Shown here: one piece after another, positions 7,450 to 16,486 of the stretch | How positions within the stretch are numbered: position 1 is the first letter of the stretch | How the letters are laid out: each line of letters opens with the position of its first letter | Assembly (NCBI RefSeq): GCF_022664395.1 | Contig: NZ_JAKRET010000004.1 | Location: 1-64,000, forward strand | Direction of reading: 5' to 3' | DNA length: 64,000 nt | DNA from: Sphingomonas lacusdianchii | Lineage (GTDB): Bacteria; Pseudomonadota; Alphaproteobacteria; Sphingomonadales; Sphingomonadaceae | Made by a program: the position numbers and the translations under genes | The notes under the pieces: model-generated | Seen by the model: the letters and a program-made list of their open reading frames with translations, nothing else | Databases searched by the model: none | What the model was told of the DNA's origin: nothing

Positions 7450-7880
7450 GCGTCGTCCTCCACGGTGTCGAACGGCGCGAACCATGCGGCGGCGTCGGGG
7501 CGGAACAGGAAGAAGGTCGCTGCGGTCTGTAGCGCGACGGCGAGGATACGCAGGATGCCGCCGGCATCGACGATCACCGCACTGCCTGCCAGCCCGATGA
7601 ACAGGCTGCCGAGGGCGAAGACCGTGAAGACGGTCACGATCCAGCGCGCGACGTTGCTGGCGCGTTTTGCGGCGAAGAACCAGAGCAGCAGCGCGATCAG
7701 CACGCCGGTCGCGATCATGCCGCCCGCCGCGATCGCGGCGCCCGATCCCAGCGCCGCCGTTTCGGGATTCTCGGTCAGCCGGGCGATGGTCACCGGCCAT
7801 TCGATGATATTGCCGACCAGCCCGACGACGATCGAGGCGAGGTAGAGCCGGTCGAACCGGATGATCGAGACTGGACGCAT
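7446..7880 (-). CDS. Small four-helix membrane protein of unknown function
   Basis: 144 residues with about four transmembrane segments (near 12-30, 47-67, 78-103 and 108-127). The N-terminal MRPVSIIRFDRLYLASIVVG faces the cytoplasm by the positive-inside rule. No catalytic motif is visible. Its end overlaps the start of the RNase T2 gene by four bases, so the two are cotranscribed, but this gives no clear functional clue. Confidence 0.75.
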   Translation of the reverse strand: MRPVSIIRFDRLYLASIVVGLVGNIIEWPVTIARLTENPETAALGSGAAIAAGGMIATGVLIALLLWFFAAKRASNVARWIVTVFTVFALGSLFIGLAGSAVIVDAGGILRILAVALQTAATFFLFRPDAAAWFAPFDTVEDDA

Positions 7881-7910
7881 GGCGTTCCCCGTTGCAGCGC
7901 TGGGCCGTGG

Positions 7911-8768
7911 TTATGCGGCGTCGAGGGTGAAATCCAGCCCGATATCGGCGGCCGGGGCCGACTGGGTCAGGCGGCCGACGCTGATATAGGTCACGCCGCT
8001 TTCGGCAATTGCCCGGATCGTATCGAGATTTACGCCGCCCGATGCCTCGGCAGGGACGCGACCGGCGATCGTCGCGACGGCTTCGCGCAGGGTCGGCGGG
8101 GTCATGTTGTCGAGCAGCAGGTGGGTCGCGCCGGCGGTGAGCGCCGGTTCGATCTGATCGAGCGAATCGACCTCGACGATGATGCGGTCGATGCCCTCTG
8201 CCCTCGCGCGGGCGGTGGCTTCGCCGACCGATCCGGCGACGGCGACGTGATTGTCCTTGATCATCGCCGCGTCCCACAGGCCCATGCGGTGATTGGTCGC
8301 GCCGCCCATGCGGGTCGCATATTTTTCAAGGACGCGCAGGCCCGGAATCGTCTTGCGCGTGTCGAGCAGGGTCGCACCCGTACCGGCGATTTCCGCTACA
8401 TAGCGGGCGGTGAGGGTGGCGATGCCCGAGAGGTGCTGGACGGTGTTTAGCGCCGAGCGTTCGGCGGTCAGCAGCGCGCGGGCATTGCCGCGCAGGCGCA
8501 GCAGCGCGGTGCCGGGCGCGACCCGATCCCCGTCGGAAACCAGCGGTTCCAGAACCACTTGCGGGTCGAGGTGGCGGAAGAAGGCGGCGGCGATGTCGAG
8601 ACCGGCGACGGTGATCGCGTCGCGGCTGTCCATCACGCCGGTGAAGACCGCGTCGGCGGGGATGACGGCGGCGGCGGTGATGTCGCCCGCCTCGCCCATA
8701 TCCTCGGACAGGGTGGCGGCGACGAAGGCGGAGAGGTCGAAACCGGGGAGCATGGCATTGTCCGACAA
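7911..8768 (-). CDS. nadC: Nicotinate-nucleotide pyrophosphorylase (quinolinate phosphoribosyltransferase)
   Basis: A 285-residue enzyme that converts quinolinate and PRPP to nicotinate mononucleotide in de novo NAD synthesis. Diagnostic blocks are the N-terminal EDMGEAGDITAAAVIPADA, SALNTVQHLSGIATLTARYV near 105-125, DTRKTIPGLRVLEKYATRMGG near 136-156, and NHRMGLWDAAMIKDNH with the catalytic lysine of IKDNH. Length is normal. The other NAD synthesis genes (nadA, nadB) are not in this window. It is transcribed away from the SDR gene on the right. Confidence 0.96.
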   Translation of the reverse strand: MSDNAMLPGFDLSAFVAATLSEDMGEAGDITAAAVIPADAVFTGVMDSRDAITVAGLDIAAAFFRHLDPQVVLEPLVSDGDRVAPGTALLRLRGNARALLTAERSALNTVQHLSGIATLTARYVAEIAGTGATLLDTRKTIPGLRVLEKYATRMGGATNHRMGLWDAAMIKDNHVAVAGSVGEATARARAEGIDRIIVEVDSLDQIEPALTAGATHLLLDNMTPPTLREAVATIAGRVPAEASGGVNLDTIRAIAESGVTYISVGRLTQSAPAADIGLDFTLDAA

Positions 8769-8965
8769 GGAGGAAGTGGAGCGGCTATAGGACGCGGGCC
8801 GAAGTTGGTGAAGGTTACACGTAGCGGACGTTGCGGGAGGGCGTCCGGGATGGCGACATGCACGACGCCGCTCACCAGCATGACGTCATCCGAAGGTGTA
8901 GGAAAGTTCATGAAGCCAAGCGCACCGCCGATCGTTTCCCCATCCGAACGAAATCGGAGGATGAC

Positions 8966-9733
8966 GTGGGCGGACGGACGGTAGTGGCGACGGGCGCGGA
9001 ATCGGGGATCGGCGCGGCGTGCGCGGCGGCATTCGGACGCGAGGGCGACCGGGTGGCGGTGCTGTATCATTCGGACAAAGACGGGGCGGAAAAAAGCGCG
9101 GCGGCGGTGCAGGAGGGCGGCGGCGAAGCGGTCATCATCCAGGCCGATGTTGACGGCGAGGCGTCGGTCGACGCCGCGTTCGCGCAGGTCGAGGGCCGAT
9201 GGGGACCGGCGGACGTGCTGGTGAATTCGGCCGGGCTGAACATGACCGGCGTCACGGTGCGCGACATGGCGCTCGACCAGTGGAGGCGGCTGATCGACAC
9301 CGACCTGACCGGCGCGTTCCTGACCTCGCGCCGGTTCCTGACCGGACGCGGCGAGAAGGTCGGAGATGCGGCGATCCTGCACATTTCGTCGATCCATGCC
9401 TATGCGGTGCGCGCGGGCGGCGCGGATTATTGCGCGGCGAAGGGCGGGCTGACCAACCTGGTGGAAACATTGGCGATCGAGGAGGCGGCGCGCGGCATCC
9501 GGGTCAATGCGATCGAGCCGGGCATGATCCTGACGCCGATGAACGCGCGGGCACAGGCCGATCCGACCTATCGCGCGACCCTCGAACATAATATCCCGAT
9601 GCAACGGGCGGGGCGGCCGGAGGAGGTCGCCGATCTGGCGGTATTCCTCGCCAGCGACCGCGCGCGCTACATCACCGGCGCACGGATCGTCATCGATGGC
9701 GGGCTGTCGCTGATGCAGGCGATCGGCGCATGA
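8966..9733 (+). CDS. Short-chain dehydrogenase/reductase (glucose 1-dehydrogenase-like)
   Basis: A 255-residue classical SDR. The nucleotide-binding motif TGAESGIG (about 11-18) replaces the usual TGxxxGIG. NSAGLN (the NNAG position, here NSAG) lies near 90. The catalytic serine is in LHISSIHAY, and the YCAAKGG motif supplies Tyr and Lys near 155-159. I chose GTG at 8966 because it follows GGAGG at the right distance and starts just before the fold. It overlaps the GH130-like gene by four bases (ATGA), which suggests a shared sugar pathway, so the substrate may be a sugar or polyol. This is inference. Confidence 0.88.
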   Translation: MGGRTVVATGAESGIGAACAAAFGREGDRVAVLYHSDKDGAEKSAAAVQEGGGEAVIIQADVDGEASVDAAFAQVEGRWGPADVLVNSAGLNMTGVTVRDMALDQWRRLIDTDLTGAFLTSRRFLTGRGEKVGDAAILHISSIHAYAVRAGGADYCAAKGGLTNLVETLAIEEAARGIRVNAIEPGMILTPMNARAQADPTYRATLEHNIPMQRAGRPEEVADLAVFLASDRARYITGARIVIDGGLSLMQAIGA

Positions 9734-10683
9734 GCGCGGGTGTCAACATCGACGATCCGCACCGCAAGGACGTGGTCGCCGACAACGAGGTCGAGCTCGA
9801 TTTCAACGTCCGCCGGATCGAGGAGGTGACGCTCGACGGTCCGCCCGCGCTGATGACGCGCGACCTGATGAGCCCCTATGTCTGGCAGGAACGCGATGGG
9901 CGGTTCGGGATGATGGTCCGCGCCGTGACCCGTGCGGGCGAGCCGATGACCGATACCGGCGTGATCTGGGCCGGATGGAGCGAGGACGGACGCCACTTTA
10001 CGATGCTGTCCGAGCCGTCGATCGTGCCGGGGCCGGACGATCATGACGCGGGCGGCGTAGAGGACCCGACGGTGGTGCGCCGCGACGATGGCTATATCGT
10101 CTATTATTCGGGGGTATTGGGCGACCATGCCCATGGCGAACTGTCCTATGCGACGGGGCCGTCGCTCGACCGGCTGACCAAGAGCGGCGTGGCGCTGGCG
10201 TCGTCCAAGTCGGAGGGTAATACCAAGGAGGCGACGATCGACCGGACGCCCGACGGGCGCTGGCGGCTATTCTACGAATATGCCGCCGACGAAGCGTCGC
10301 GGATCGGCATGGCGATCGGTGCCGATGTGGCGGGACCGTGGGAGGAACAGCCGACGCCGTTCATGCCGCGCGTCGACAGCTGGGACGACTGGCATCTGTC
10401 AACGGGGCCGTTGCTGACCGACGATCCGGCGATGCCGGTGATGTTCTATAACGGCGCGACCCGCGATGCGCGGTGGCGGATCGGCTGGGTGGCGTTCGAT
10501 GCCGACTATCACGGGGTGGTGGCGCGCGGGATCGAGCCACTTATCACCCCGCCGCCGGTCGACGACCGGAGTGCGACGGATATCGCGTTCGCGGCGTCGG
10601 TGGTGGTGGAGCGGGGCGCGATCTGGTTGTATTATTCGCTGGAGGATCGGAAACTGGCGCGGGCGTTGATCCGGCGGAGTTGA
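9730..10683 (+). CDS. GH130-like beta-propeller glycosidase/phosphorylase
   Basis: 317 residues with the five-bladed propeller pattern of glycoside hydrolase family 130. Seen features are SPYVWQERDGRFGMMVRAVT near 45-64, the GGVEDPTVV signature near 110-118 (family GIEDPR-type, the acidic active-site region), and later repeats FYEYAADEASRIG and VMFYNGATRDARWRIGWVAFD. GH130 enzymes cleave or phosphorolyse beta-mannosides or related glycans, and the exact substrate cannot be read. There is no signal peptide, so it is probably cytoplasmic. It is translationally coupled to the SDR gene in front of it. Confidence 0.75.
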   Translation: MSAGVNIDDPHRKDVVADNEVELDFNVRRIEEVTLDGPPALMTRDLMSPYVWQERDGRFGMMVRAVTRAGEPMTDTGVIWAGWSEDGRHFTMLSEPSIVPGPDDHDAGGVEDPTVVRRDDGYIVYYSGVLGDHAHGELSYATGPSLDRLTKSGVALASSKSEGNTKEATIDRTPDGRWRLFYEYAADEASRIGMAIGADVAGPWEEQPTPFMPRVDSWDDWHLSTGPLLTDDPAMPVMFYNGATRDARWRIGWVAFDADYHGVVARGIEPLITPPPVDDRSATDIAFAASVVVERGAIWLYYSLEDRKLARALIRRS

Positions 10684-10711
10684 GGGGCTTTCCGGTTACC
10701 TCTTCATACCC

Positions 10712-11052
10712 CCAACCGTTCGCTTCGAGCGGAGGTTCGAGCTTGTCGAGAACCGTAGTCGAGAAGGGGGTGCCTCACGCGGGCCGTTCTCGACGAGGGC
10801 CGGGTCGGATTGTCCCCCGGACAATCCTGAACCATGCGGGACATGGTTCACCCAACCCTCTTCTCGACAAGCTCGAAGCTGCTCGAACCGAACGGTTGAG
10901 GTTTGGGGTGTAAGGGTAAGGGCAGGGTGTCCTGCACCCGTTCGTGCTGAGTAGCGGCTGAGCGAAGTCGAAGACCTGTATCGAAGCACCTGCCCCAGAC
11001 GGCCCTTCGATACGCCCTTTCGACAAGCTCAATGGCTACTCAGGGCGAACGG
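10712..11052. repeat. Cluster of REP-type inverted repeats
   Basis: The 394-base gap between the GH130-like gene and cmk has no gene. It is built of palindromic repeats. One pair is CCGTTCGCTTCGAGC near 10717 with TCGAAGCTGCTCGAACCGAACGG near 10875-10897. A second pair is CGTTCGTGCTGAGTAGC near 10940-10956 with GGCTACTCAGGGCGAACGG near 11034-11052, with inner arms GTATCGAAG/CTTCGATAC. The same motif recurs at 17843-17903. It lies between convergent genes and could act as a transcription barrier. Confidence 0.75.
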
Positions 11053-11077
11053 TGATGGTGAGATCCACCCCGCCACC

Positions 11078-11701
11078 CTATCCCTTGCGCTGCCCCTCGA
11101 CGATCGCGATCGCGCGCTGCACCGATGCCTCGATCGACAGGAAGCTGGTGTCGAGCGGTGCGGCGTCGGCGGCCATGACCAAGGGTGCGGTGGAGCGTGA
11201 CGAATCGCGTTCGTCGCGGGCGCGGATGTCGGCCAGCACGCGGTCGTAGGTGACGGTCGAGCCGGATTTGGCCAGTTCGGCATGCCGCCTGCGCGCGCGG
11301 ATCGCGGGGGTCGCCTTGACGAACAGTTTCGCGTCGGCGTCGGGGGCGATGACGGTGCCGATGTCGCGGCCGTCGAGCACCGCGCCGCCCGGCTGCTGCG
11401 CGAATTTGCGCTGGCGACGCAGCAGCGCCGAGCGAACCAGCGGATGGGCGGAGACGATCGAGGCGGTCTGGCCGGCTTCGTCGGTGCGCAGCCAGGGATC
11501 GGAAAGTAACGTGTCGGGAAAGTCGCAGGCGGCGACGCTATCGGCCTCGCGTTCCGGATCGAGCCCCTCGCGTAGCACCAGCGTCGCGACCGCGCGGTAG
11601 AGCAGCCCGGTGTCGAGATGCGGCAGGCCGAAATGCTTCGCCAGCGCCCGCGCGATGGTGCCCTTGCCCGACGCCGCCGGGCCGTCGACCGCGATGATCA
11701 C
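11078..11701 (-). CDS. cmk: Cytidylate kinase
   Basis: A 207-residue kinase that phosphorylates CMP/dCMP with ATP. The Walker A loop is GPAASGKGT at 7-15, followed by the CMP-binding stretch [11 protein letters not shown] near 29-40 and [20 protein letters not shown] near 103-122, which is typical of bacterial Cmk. Its ATG overlaps the aroA stop by four bases, a pairing that is common in alphaproteobacteria. Confidence 0.96.
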   Translation of the reverse strand: MIIAVDGPAASGKGTIARALAKHFGLPHLDTGLLYRAVATLVLREGLDPEREADSVAACDFPDTLLSDPWLRTDEAGQTASIVSAHPLVRSALLRRQRKFAQQPGGAVLDGRDIGTVIAPDADAKLFVKATPAIRARRRHAELAKSGSTVTYDRVLADIRARDERDSSRSTAPLVMAADAAPLDTSFLSIEASVQRAIAIVEGQRKG

Positions 11702-13029
11702 AGCGGCGCGCCGAGGCCACGCAGCAGCGTGGTGAAGGTCGGGAAGCTGGTCGCCACGGGTGCCATGTCGTCGATGGTGACGGGCGCGCGGCTGACGAGG
11801 CCGGCGACGACGAAGCTCATCGCGATGCGGTGGTCGAGTTTCGCCTCGACGGTGCCGCCGCCGGGCAGCGGCTCGCCACCGGTGCCGTCGATGATCAGGC
11901 CGTCCTCGGTCTCCTCGACCCGTGCGCCGATCGCACGCAGCCCTTCGGCCATCGTCGTGATGCGGTCGCTTTCCTTGACGCGCAGTTCCTCCAGCCCGCG
12001 GGTCACCGTGCGCCCCCTGGCGAGCGCGGCGGCGACGAACAGGATCGGGAATTCGTCGATCATCGACGGGGCGACCGCCGGATCGACCTCGATCCCGGTC
12101 AGCGTCGAGGCGCGCACGACCAGATCGGCGACCGGCTCGCCACCGACCTCGCGGCGGTTTTCGAAGGCGATGTCGCCGCCCATCGCGCGCAGCACGTCGA
12201 ACAGCGCGGCGCGGGTCGGGTTCAGCCCGACATTGGTGACGGTGACATGGCTGCCCGGCACCAGCAACGCGGCGACGACCGGGAAGGCGGCGGAGGACGG
12301 GTCGCCGGGGACGGTGATCGTCTGTGGCTGCAATTCCGCTTCGCCATGCAGTTCGATGACGCGGCCGGCCGATGTCTGCTCGACGGTCAGCTTCGCGCCG
12401 AAGCCGGTCAGCATCCGCTCGCTATGGTCGCGGGTCGGCACCGGTTCGACGACGCGGGTGATACCCGGCGTGTTCAGGCCGGCGAGCAGGATCGCCGACT
12501 TCACCTGTGCCGAGGCGACCGGCAGCGTATAATCGATCGGCACCGCCGGCACGATCCCGCGCAGCATGAGGGGCAGGCGGCCGCCGGGGCTGGCGGTGAT
12601 GTCCGCGCCCATCTGGCTGAGTGGTTCGATGACCCGGCCCATCGGCCGCTTGCTCAAAGAGGCGTCGCCGGTGAAGGTCGCGGTGATCGCGTGGCTCGAT
12701 ACCAGCCCCATCAGCAACCGGGTCGAGGTGCCCGAATTGCCCATGTCGAGCGCGGCGGCGGGTTGCAGCAGCCCGCCGACCCCGACGCCGTCGATGGTCC
12801 AGATGCCATCGTCGCCCCGCACGATCGTCGCCCCCATCGCCCGCATCGCGGCGGCAGTGGCGAGCACATCCTCCCCCTCCAGCAGCCCGGTCACGCGGCT
12901 GGTGCCGACGGCGAGCGCCGAGAGCATCAACGAGCGGTGGCTGATCGACTTGTCGCCGGGAACGGGGGCGGTGCCGGTCAGCGGACCGCTGGCGGCGACG
13001 GACAGGGGGGTGGGCTGGGCGTGGTGCAT
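11698..13029 (-). CDS. aroA: 3-phosphoshikimate 1-carboxyvinyltransferase (EPSP synthase)
   Basis: A 443-residue enzyme of the shikimate pathway that joins PEP to shikimate 3-phosphate. Family blocks are [17 protein letters not shown] near 24-40, [12 protein letters not shown] near 97-108 and [16 protein letters not shown] near 318-333 with the catalytic aspartate-glutamate. The start at 13029 ([10 protein letters not shown]) leaves the usual short N-terminal lead, and upstream in-frame sequence is not conserved-looking. It has features of the class II enzyme family (such as NSGTSTRL where class I has NAGTAMRP). It is cotranscribed with cmk downstream. Confidence 0.96.
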   Translation of the reverse strand: MHHAQPTPLSVAASGPLTGTAPVPGDKSISHRSLMLSALAVGTSRVTGLLEGEDVLATAAAMRAMGATIVRGDDGIWTIDGVGVGGLLQPAAALDMGNSGTSTRLLMGLVSSHAITATFTGDASLSKRPMGRVIEPLSQMGADITASPGGRLPLMLRGIVPAVPIDYTLPVASAQVKSAILLAGLNTPGITRVVEPVPTRDHSERMLTGFGAKLTVEQTSAGRVIELHGEAELQPQTITVPGDPSSAAFPVVAALLVPGSHVTVTNVGLNPTRAALFDVLRAMGGDIAFENRREVGGEPVADLVVRASTLTGIEVDPAVAPSMIDEFPILFVAAALARGRTVTRGLEELRVKESDRITTMAEGLRAIGARVEETEDGLIIDGTGGEPLPGGGTVEAKLDHRIAMSFVVAGLVSRAPVTIDDMAPVATSFPTFTTLLRGLGAPL

Positions 13030-13127
13030 GACCGGCGGCTTTGACAGCGCGTGCCCGCTATGGCAAGGCGCGGCCCATCCGGGGCATATGCCCTGTTCTT
13101 CCACGACACCGAAAGGTTTGGCTACAC

Positions 13128-13445
13128 ATGGTGAAGCCGGAATGGGGTACGAAGCGTACCTGTCCGAAATGCGCGACGCGCTTCTACGATCTGGGTAACG
13201 AAGACCCGGTCACGTGCATCAATTGCGGCGTCCACTGGACGCCCGAACCGATCCTGAAGTCGAAGCAGCCGCTGCCGTTCGAACAGGTGAAGGTCGAGAA
13301 GGAAGGCGCCAAGGACGCCGATCTGGGCGACGATCTGGACATCGAGGGCGACGACGAGCCGTCGGCCGACGACGATGTCGATCTGGGCGGCGACGACGAT
13401 CTGGGCGTCGACACGTCCGACGAGGACAGCGACGCCGAGCGCTGA
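13128..13445 (+). CDS. TIGR02300 family protein (FYDLN acid domain)
   Basis: 105 residues. The N-terminal 45 hold a small zinc-ribbon-like fold: [18 protein letters not shown] and CINCG give a CxxC...CxxC pair, and FYDLN is the family signature. The rest is a strongly acidic, disordered tail rich in Asp. The function is unknown; the family is widespread in alphaproteobacteria. The ATG at 13128 is the start because upstream in-frame residues do not fit the family. Confidence 0.9.
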   Translation: MVKPEWGTKRTCPKCATRFYDLGNEDPVTCINCGVHWTPEPILKSKQPLPFEQVKVEKEGAKDADLGDDLDIEGDDEPSADDDVDLGGDDDLGVDTSDEDSDAER

Positions 13446-13566
13446 TTTTTTGGGGCGGCGGGCGCAAAAGGCGCTTGCCAAACCGGCGCCCTCCGCATAG
13501 AGGGCGCTCCTCCCCGCAAGGGGAAGCGAGGCCGCCGACCAGCAGCGGCCCTGCGCAAAAATGGAC

Positions 13567-13642
13567 GGGGCCGTAGCTCAGCTGGGAGAGCGCTGCAATG
13601 GCATTGCAGAGGTCAGGGGTTCGATCCCCCTCGGCTCCACCA
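13567..13642 (+). tRNA. tRNA-Ala (GGC)
   Basis: A complete 76-base cloverleaf: acceptor GGGGCCG/CGGCTCC, a D arm with AGCTGGGAGAGC, anticodon stem CTGCA/TGCAG with loop ATGGCAT (anticodon GGC), T arm GGGGTTCGATCCCCC and encoded CCA at 13640-13642. A strong terminator follows. Confidence 0.97.
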
Positions 13643-13652
13643 TTTTCCCAAG

Positions 13653-13678
13653 AACCCCGCAGCGATGCGGGGTTTTTT
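13653..13678 (+). terminator. Terminator of tRNA-Ala
   Basis: Stem CCCCGCA (13655-13661) with TGCGGGG (13666-13672), loop GCGA, then TTTTTT. It lies 10 bases past the tRNA. Confidence 0.92.
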
Positions 13679-13821
13679 GTTGCCGTGCTTGCCGGGTGTC
13701 GGAGGCGCTGTGCTGCGTATCGCCGGCGTTGCCGCCAATGCCCGGCAAAATGTGCGAGAAACGCGCGCAATTAAACCAGTATAGCGAACGGAGCGGAAAC
13801 AGCCGCTAGCGGCAATCCCCT

Positions 13822-14565
13822 ATGACGGGGGACCAAGCGCTGCGATATCGTTCGCGACTGTTCGCATATTCCGGGCTACGCGACGCCGACCGCGTCCTGA
13901 TCGACGAATTGCTCGATCAGCGTCAGCGCAGCATCGCGCCGCGCCGCGACATCGTGTCGGAAGGCGAGGCGCCGCGATTCGTGCATTTCGTGCTCGACGG
14001 CTGGGGCTGCCGGTATCGACAAATGCCCGACGGACGTCGGCAGTTGCTGTCGCTGCTGCTGCCGGGCGACCTGTTCGACACGAACCCGCAGGTCGTGGCG
14101 CGGATGGACCATGCGGTCGGCGCGATCACGGCGATGACGGTGGCGGAGGTCTCGCCCGATGCGCTGTCGGCGCTGGCCGAGGCGCAGGTCGGCATCGCGC
14201 AGGCGCTGTGGTGGAACGATCATGTCGCGTTCGGCACGCATCGCGAATGGATCGCCAGCCTGGGGCTGCGATCGGCGCGCGAACGGATCGCCTTGCTGTT
14301 CTGCGAAGTATATTTCCGGTTGCGGCTGGTCGGACGCTGTTTGGGGCCGACCTGCGAATTCCCGCTGACCCAGGCCGATCTGGCCGAGGCGACCGGGCTG
14401 ACGCCGGTGCACGTCAACCGGATGGTGCAGGAGCTGCGTCGCGAACGGCTGATCGAATGGGCGGGGCGGACGCTGACGATCCTCGACCTCGACCGGCTGT
14501 GTCAGTTGGCGTCGTTCACCCCGGGCTATCTGCATCTCGACCGGACAGTGCCGGTGGCGGTGTAG
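13822..14565 (+). CDS. Crp/Fnr family transcription regulator
   Basis: 247 residues. The N-terminal cyclic-nucleotide-binding-type beta roll runs over about 20-130 (RDIVSEGEAPRFVHFVLDGW, GRRQLLSLLLPGDLFD). A C-terminal winged helix-turn-helix follows near 180-225 (FPLTQADLAEATGLTPVHVNRMV). There is no N-terminal cysteine cluster of the Fnr iron-sulphur type, so it does not sense oxygen that way. The ligand is unknown. It stands alone between tRNA-Ala and a large palindrome, with no neighbour that reveals its targets. Confidence 0.9.
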   Translation: MTGDQALRYRSRLFAYSGLRDADRVLIDELLDQRQRSIAPRRDIVSEGEAPRFVHFVLDGWGCRYRQMPDGRRQLLSLLLPGDLFDTNPQVVARMDHAVGAITAMTVAEVSPDALSALAEAQVGIAQALWWNDHVAFGTHREWIASLGLRSARERIALLFCEVYFRLRLVGRCLGPTCEFPLTQADLAEATGLTPVHVNRMVQELRRERLIEWAGRTLTILDLDRLCQLASFTPGYLHLDRTVPVAV

Positions 14566-14568
14566 AGT

Positions 14569-14752
14569 TTAGAGCGGTTTCCGACCAGCTTGAACCACCG
14601 TCATCGCCCTACGGGCGACCGCTGACGCGGCGGGGTGATTTCGGCTCGGGGCAGCGTTGCTTCGTCGGTCACGATGCTTCGGCATCGCTCCCTCGCCCCG
14701 AACCAAAATCACCTCCGTGCCGGTGATCCAACCTGATCGGAAACCGCTCTAA
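14569..14752. repeat. 184-bp palindromic repeat element (possible MITE)
   Basis: The ends are a perfect 16-bp inverted repeat, TTAGAGCGGTTTCCGA at 14569-14584 and its complement at 14737-14752. Inside is a second nested pair, GGTGATTTCGGCTCGGGG near 14634-14652 with CCCCGAACCAAAATCACC near 14696-14713. No gene fits. No flanking target duplication is evident. It starts 4 bases after the Crp/Fnr gene stop, so it could also act as its terminator. Confidence 0.7.
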
Positions 14753-14892
14753 TCCACTTTCGTGGAAGCGGGCCGGTGCCGCCCTGATCCGGCTGCCGGA
14801 TCGGACGCCAGCTGTACCGGGCGTCCCGGTTTCGGACGGGCGGGGCGCGTTCAACGTTGGGCGAAATCGTAAACGAATCGTTAAGAGCGGTG

Positions 14893-15051
14893 ATGATGAA
14901 ACCGCAGCCCGTCGCCCCACGCCGTCATCCCTTTCGCGCCAGCCTGCCGAGGATGGCGAGCGTACCGGTGTCGAGCGACGACAGCGACCTGAAGCTGTTC
15001 GCGGTCAGCTTCACGGCGTTTTTCGTCTGCTTCTATACGTTCTTGCTGTAA
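14893..15051 (+). CDS. Small single-span membrane protein, unknown
   Basis: About 52 residues from the ATG at 14893 (MMKPQPVAPRR). An earlier ATG at 14857 would add 12. The C-terminal LKLFAVSFTAFFVCFYTFLL is one transmembrane helix ending at the last residue, preceded by a basic and serine-rich cytoplasmic part. The layout is like other short conserved alphaproteobacterial proteins, but I cannot name the family. It converges on the MFS transporter gene. Confidence 0.55.
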   Translation: MMKPQPVAPRRHPFRASLPRMASVPVSSDDSDLKLFAVSFTAFFVCFYTFLL

Positions 15052-15060
15052 CCTTACCGG

Positions 15061-16365
15061 CTAGGCCGGGCAGCCGTCGCGGCAGGCCTTGTTCAAGCGG
15101 GCCGCGAGCCAGGCCGAGATCAGGCACATGCCGGCGACGATCAACAGCATGTCGGTGGGGCCGAGCCCGGCCTTGGTCAGCAGGATCACGCTGATCGCGC
15201 CGACCGTCATCGACGCGCAGTTGACGACATTGTTCGCCGCCACCGTCCGCGCGGTCTGGTCCTTGGTCACGGTGGTGGTCAGGAAAGCATAGAGCGGCAC
15301 GACGAACATGCCGCCGAAGATCGCGATCAGCGCCAGCGTGGCGAGCAGCAGCAGCGATTGCGGATGGGTCACGAAATCGATGACGCCGTACAGGCCGTCG
15401 CCGGGCGCCGGCACCCAGTTGCGCGCCTCGAACGCGAAGGCGAGGACGCACACCGCCATCGCGATCACCGACGCGGGCGAATAGCGCGCGGAAATCTGTC
15501 CTTTCAACAGCGCATTGATGATGACCGATCCGATCGCGACCCCGATCGAGAAGATCGCGATGGTCAGCGACGCGACCTGCTGGTCGGCGGTCAGGATGTT
15601 CTTCACCAGCACCGGGAAGATCACGATCAGCACCGACCCGATCGTCCAGAAGAAGCTGATCGACAGGATGGCGAGGAACAGGCGGCGGATATGCATCGTC
15701 GCCGCGATCAGGTGCCATGACGACGTCAGCGGATTGAAGTTGATGGTCAGTTCGGGGCCGCTGCGCGGGGCGGGCGGCACGAACCGGCCGGTGACCCAGC
15801 CGATCAGCGCGACCACCACCACCAGCCCGGCGGCCCATTCCACGCTGATCCACCCCGCGACGATCGTGCCGGTCAGCACCGATAGATAGGTTGCCGCCTC
15901 GATCAGGCCGGTGCCGCCCAGTACCTGATGATCCTCCAGATGCTGCGGCAGGATCGCGTATTTGATCGGCCCGAAAAAGGTCGAATGGACGCCGAGCATC
16001 ACGACCGCGCTGAGCATCATCACCACCCCGGTCGTGACATAGCCGGTGCGCGCGATCAGCATCCCCGCCGCGCCGTACAGCATGATGCCGATCTCGGCGG
16101 TCTTGACGATGCGGATGATCCGCGCCTTGTCATGCGTGTCCGCAAGTTGTCCCGACAGCGCCGAGAGCAGCACGAAGGGCAGGATGGCAAGGCCGGTGGC
16201 CAACGCGTTGAAATTCTGTTCGCTCGCCGGGTCCTTGAACAGCTGGTAGGTCGCGAACAGCACCATCGCGTGCTTGAACAGATTGTCGTTGAACGCGCCC
16301 AGGAACTGGGTGACGAACAGCGGCAGGAAACGGCGCTGCTTGAGCAACCCCAGCGCATTTATCAT
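15061..16365 (-). CDS. MFS transporter, LplT-like (lysophospholipid transporter type)
   Basis: 434 residues with about 12 transmembrane helices. The N-terminal QFLGAFNDNLFKHAMVLFAT is the hallmark of the MFS domain found in LplT and in the N-terminal part of Aas-type fusions, which flip lysophospholipids for re-acylation. GVHSTFFGPIKYAILPQHL near 122-140 is also characteristic. No acyltransferase or acyl-ACP ligase gene is next to it, unlike the enterobacterial lplT-aas pair. The role in lipid recycling is inferred from the family. The neighbour across the gap, pgsA, is a phospholipid gene. Confidence 0.85.
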   Translation of the reverse strand: MINALGLLKQRRFLPLFVTQFLGAFNDNLFKHAMVLFATYQLFKDPASEQNFNALATGLAILPFVLLSALSGQLADTHDKARIIRIVKTAEIGIMLYGAAGMLIARTGYVTTGVVMMLSAVVMLGVHSTFFGPIKYAILPQHLEDHQVLGGTGLIEAATYLSVLTGTIVAGWISVEWAAGLVVVVALIGWVTGRFVPPAPRSGPELTINFNPLTSSWHLIAATMHIRRLFLAILSISFFWTIGSVLIVIFPVLVKNILTADQQVASLTIAIFSIGVAIGSVIINALLKGQISARYSPASVIAMAVCVLAFAFEARNWVPAPGDGLYGVIDFVTHPQSLLLLATLALIAIFGGMFVVPLYAFLTTTVTKDQTARTVAANNVVNCASMTVGAISVILLTKAGLGPTDMLLIVAGMCLISAWLAARLNKACRDGCPA

Positions 16366-16486
16366 TCGAACAACGACCTAATTATGTCCCCGCAGGGTGT
16401 TGCGGGGGTGTAGCCGAGCCAAGCCGCCCGCTTCAATCGCCGATTGCCGCTTTCGCCGGGGGGCGCGGCGGTGCTAGACCGCGCCC

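Noticed and set aside
8831-8965. An upstream start for the SDR gene
   Set aside because: The extra 45 residues have no SDR resemblance, and GGAGG points to the GTG at 8966.
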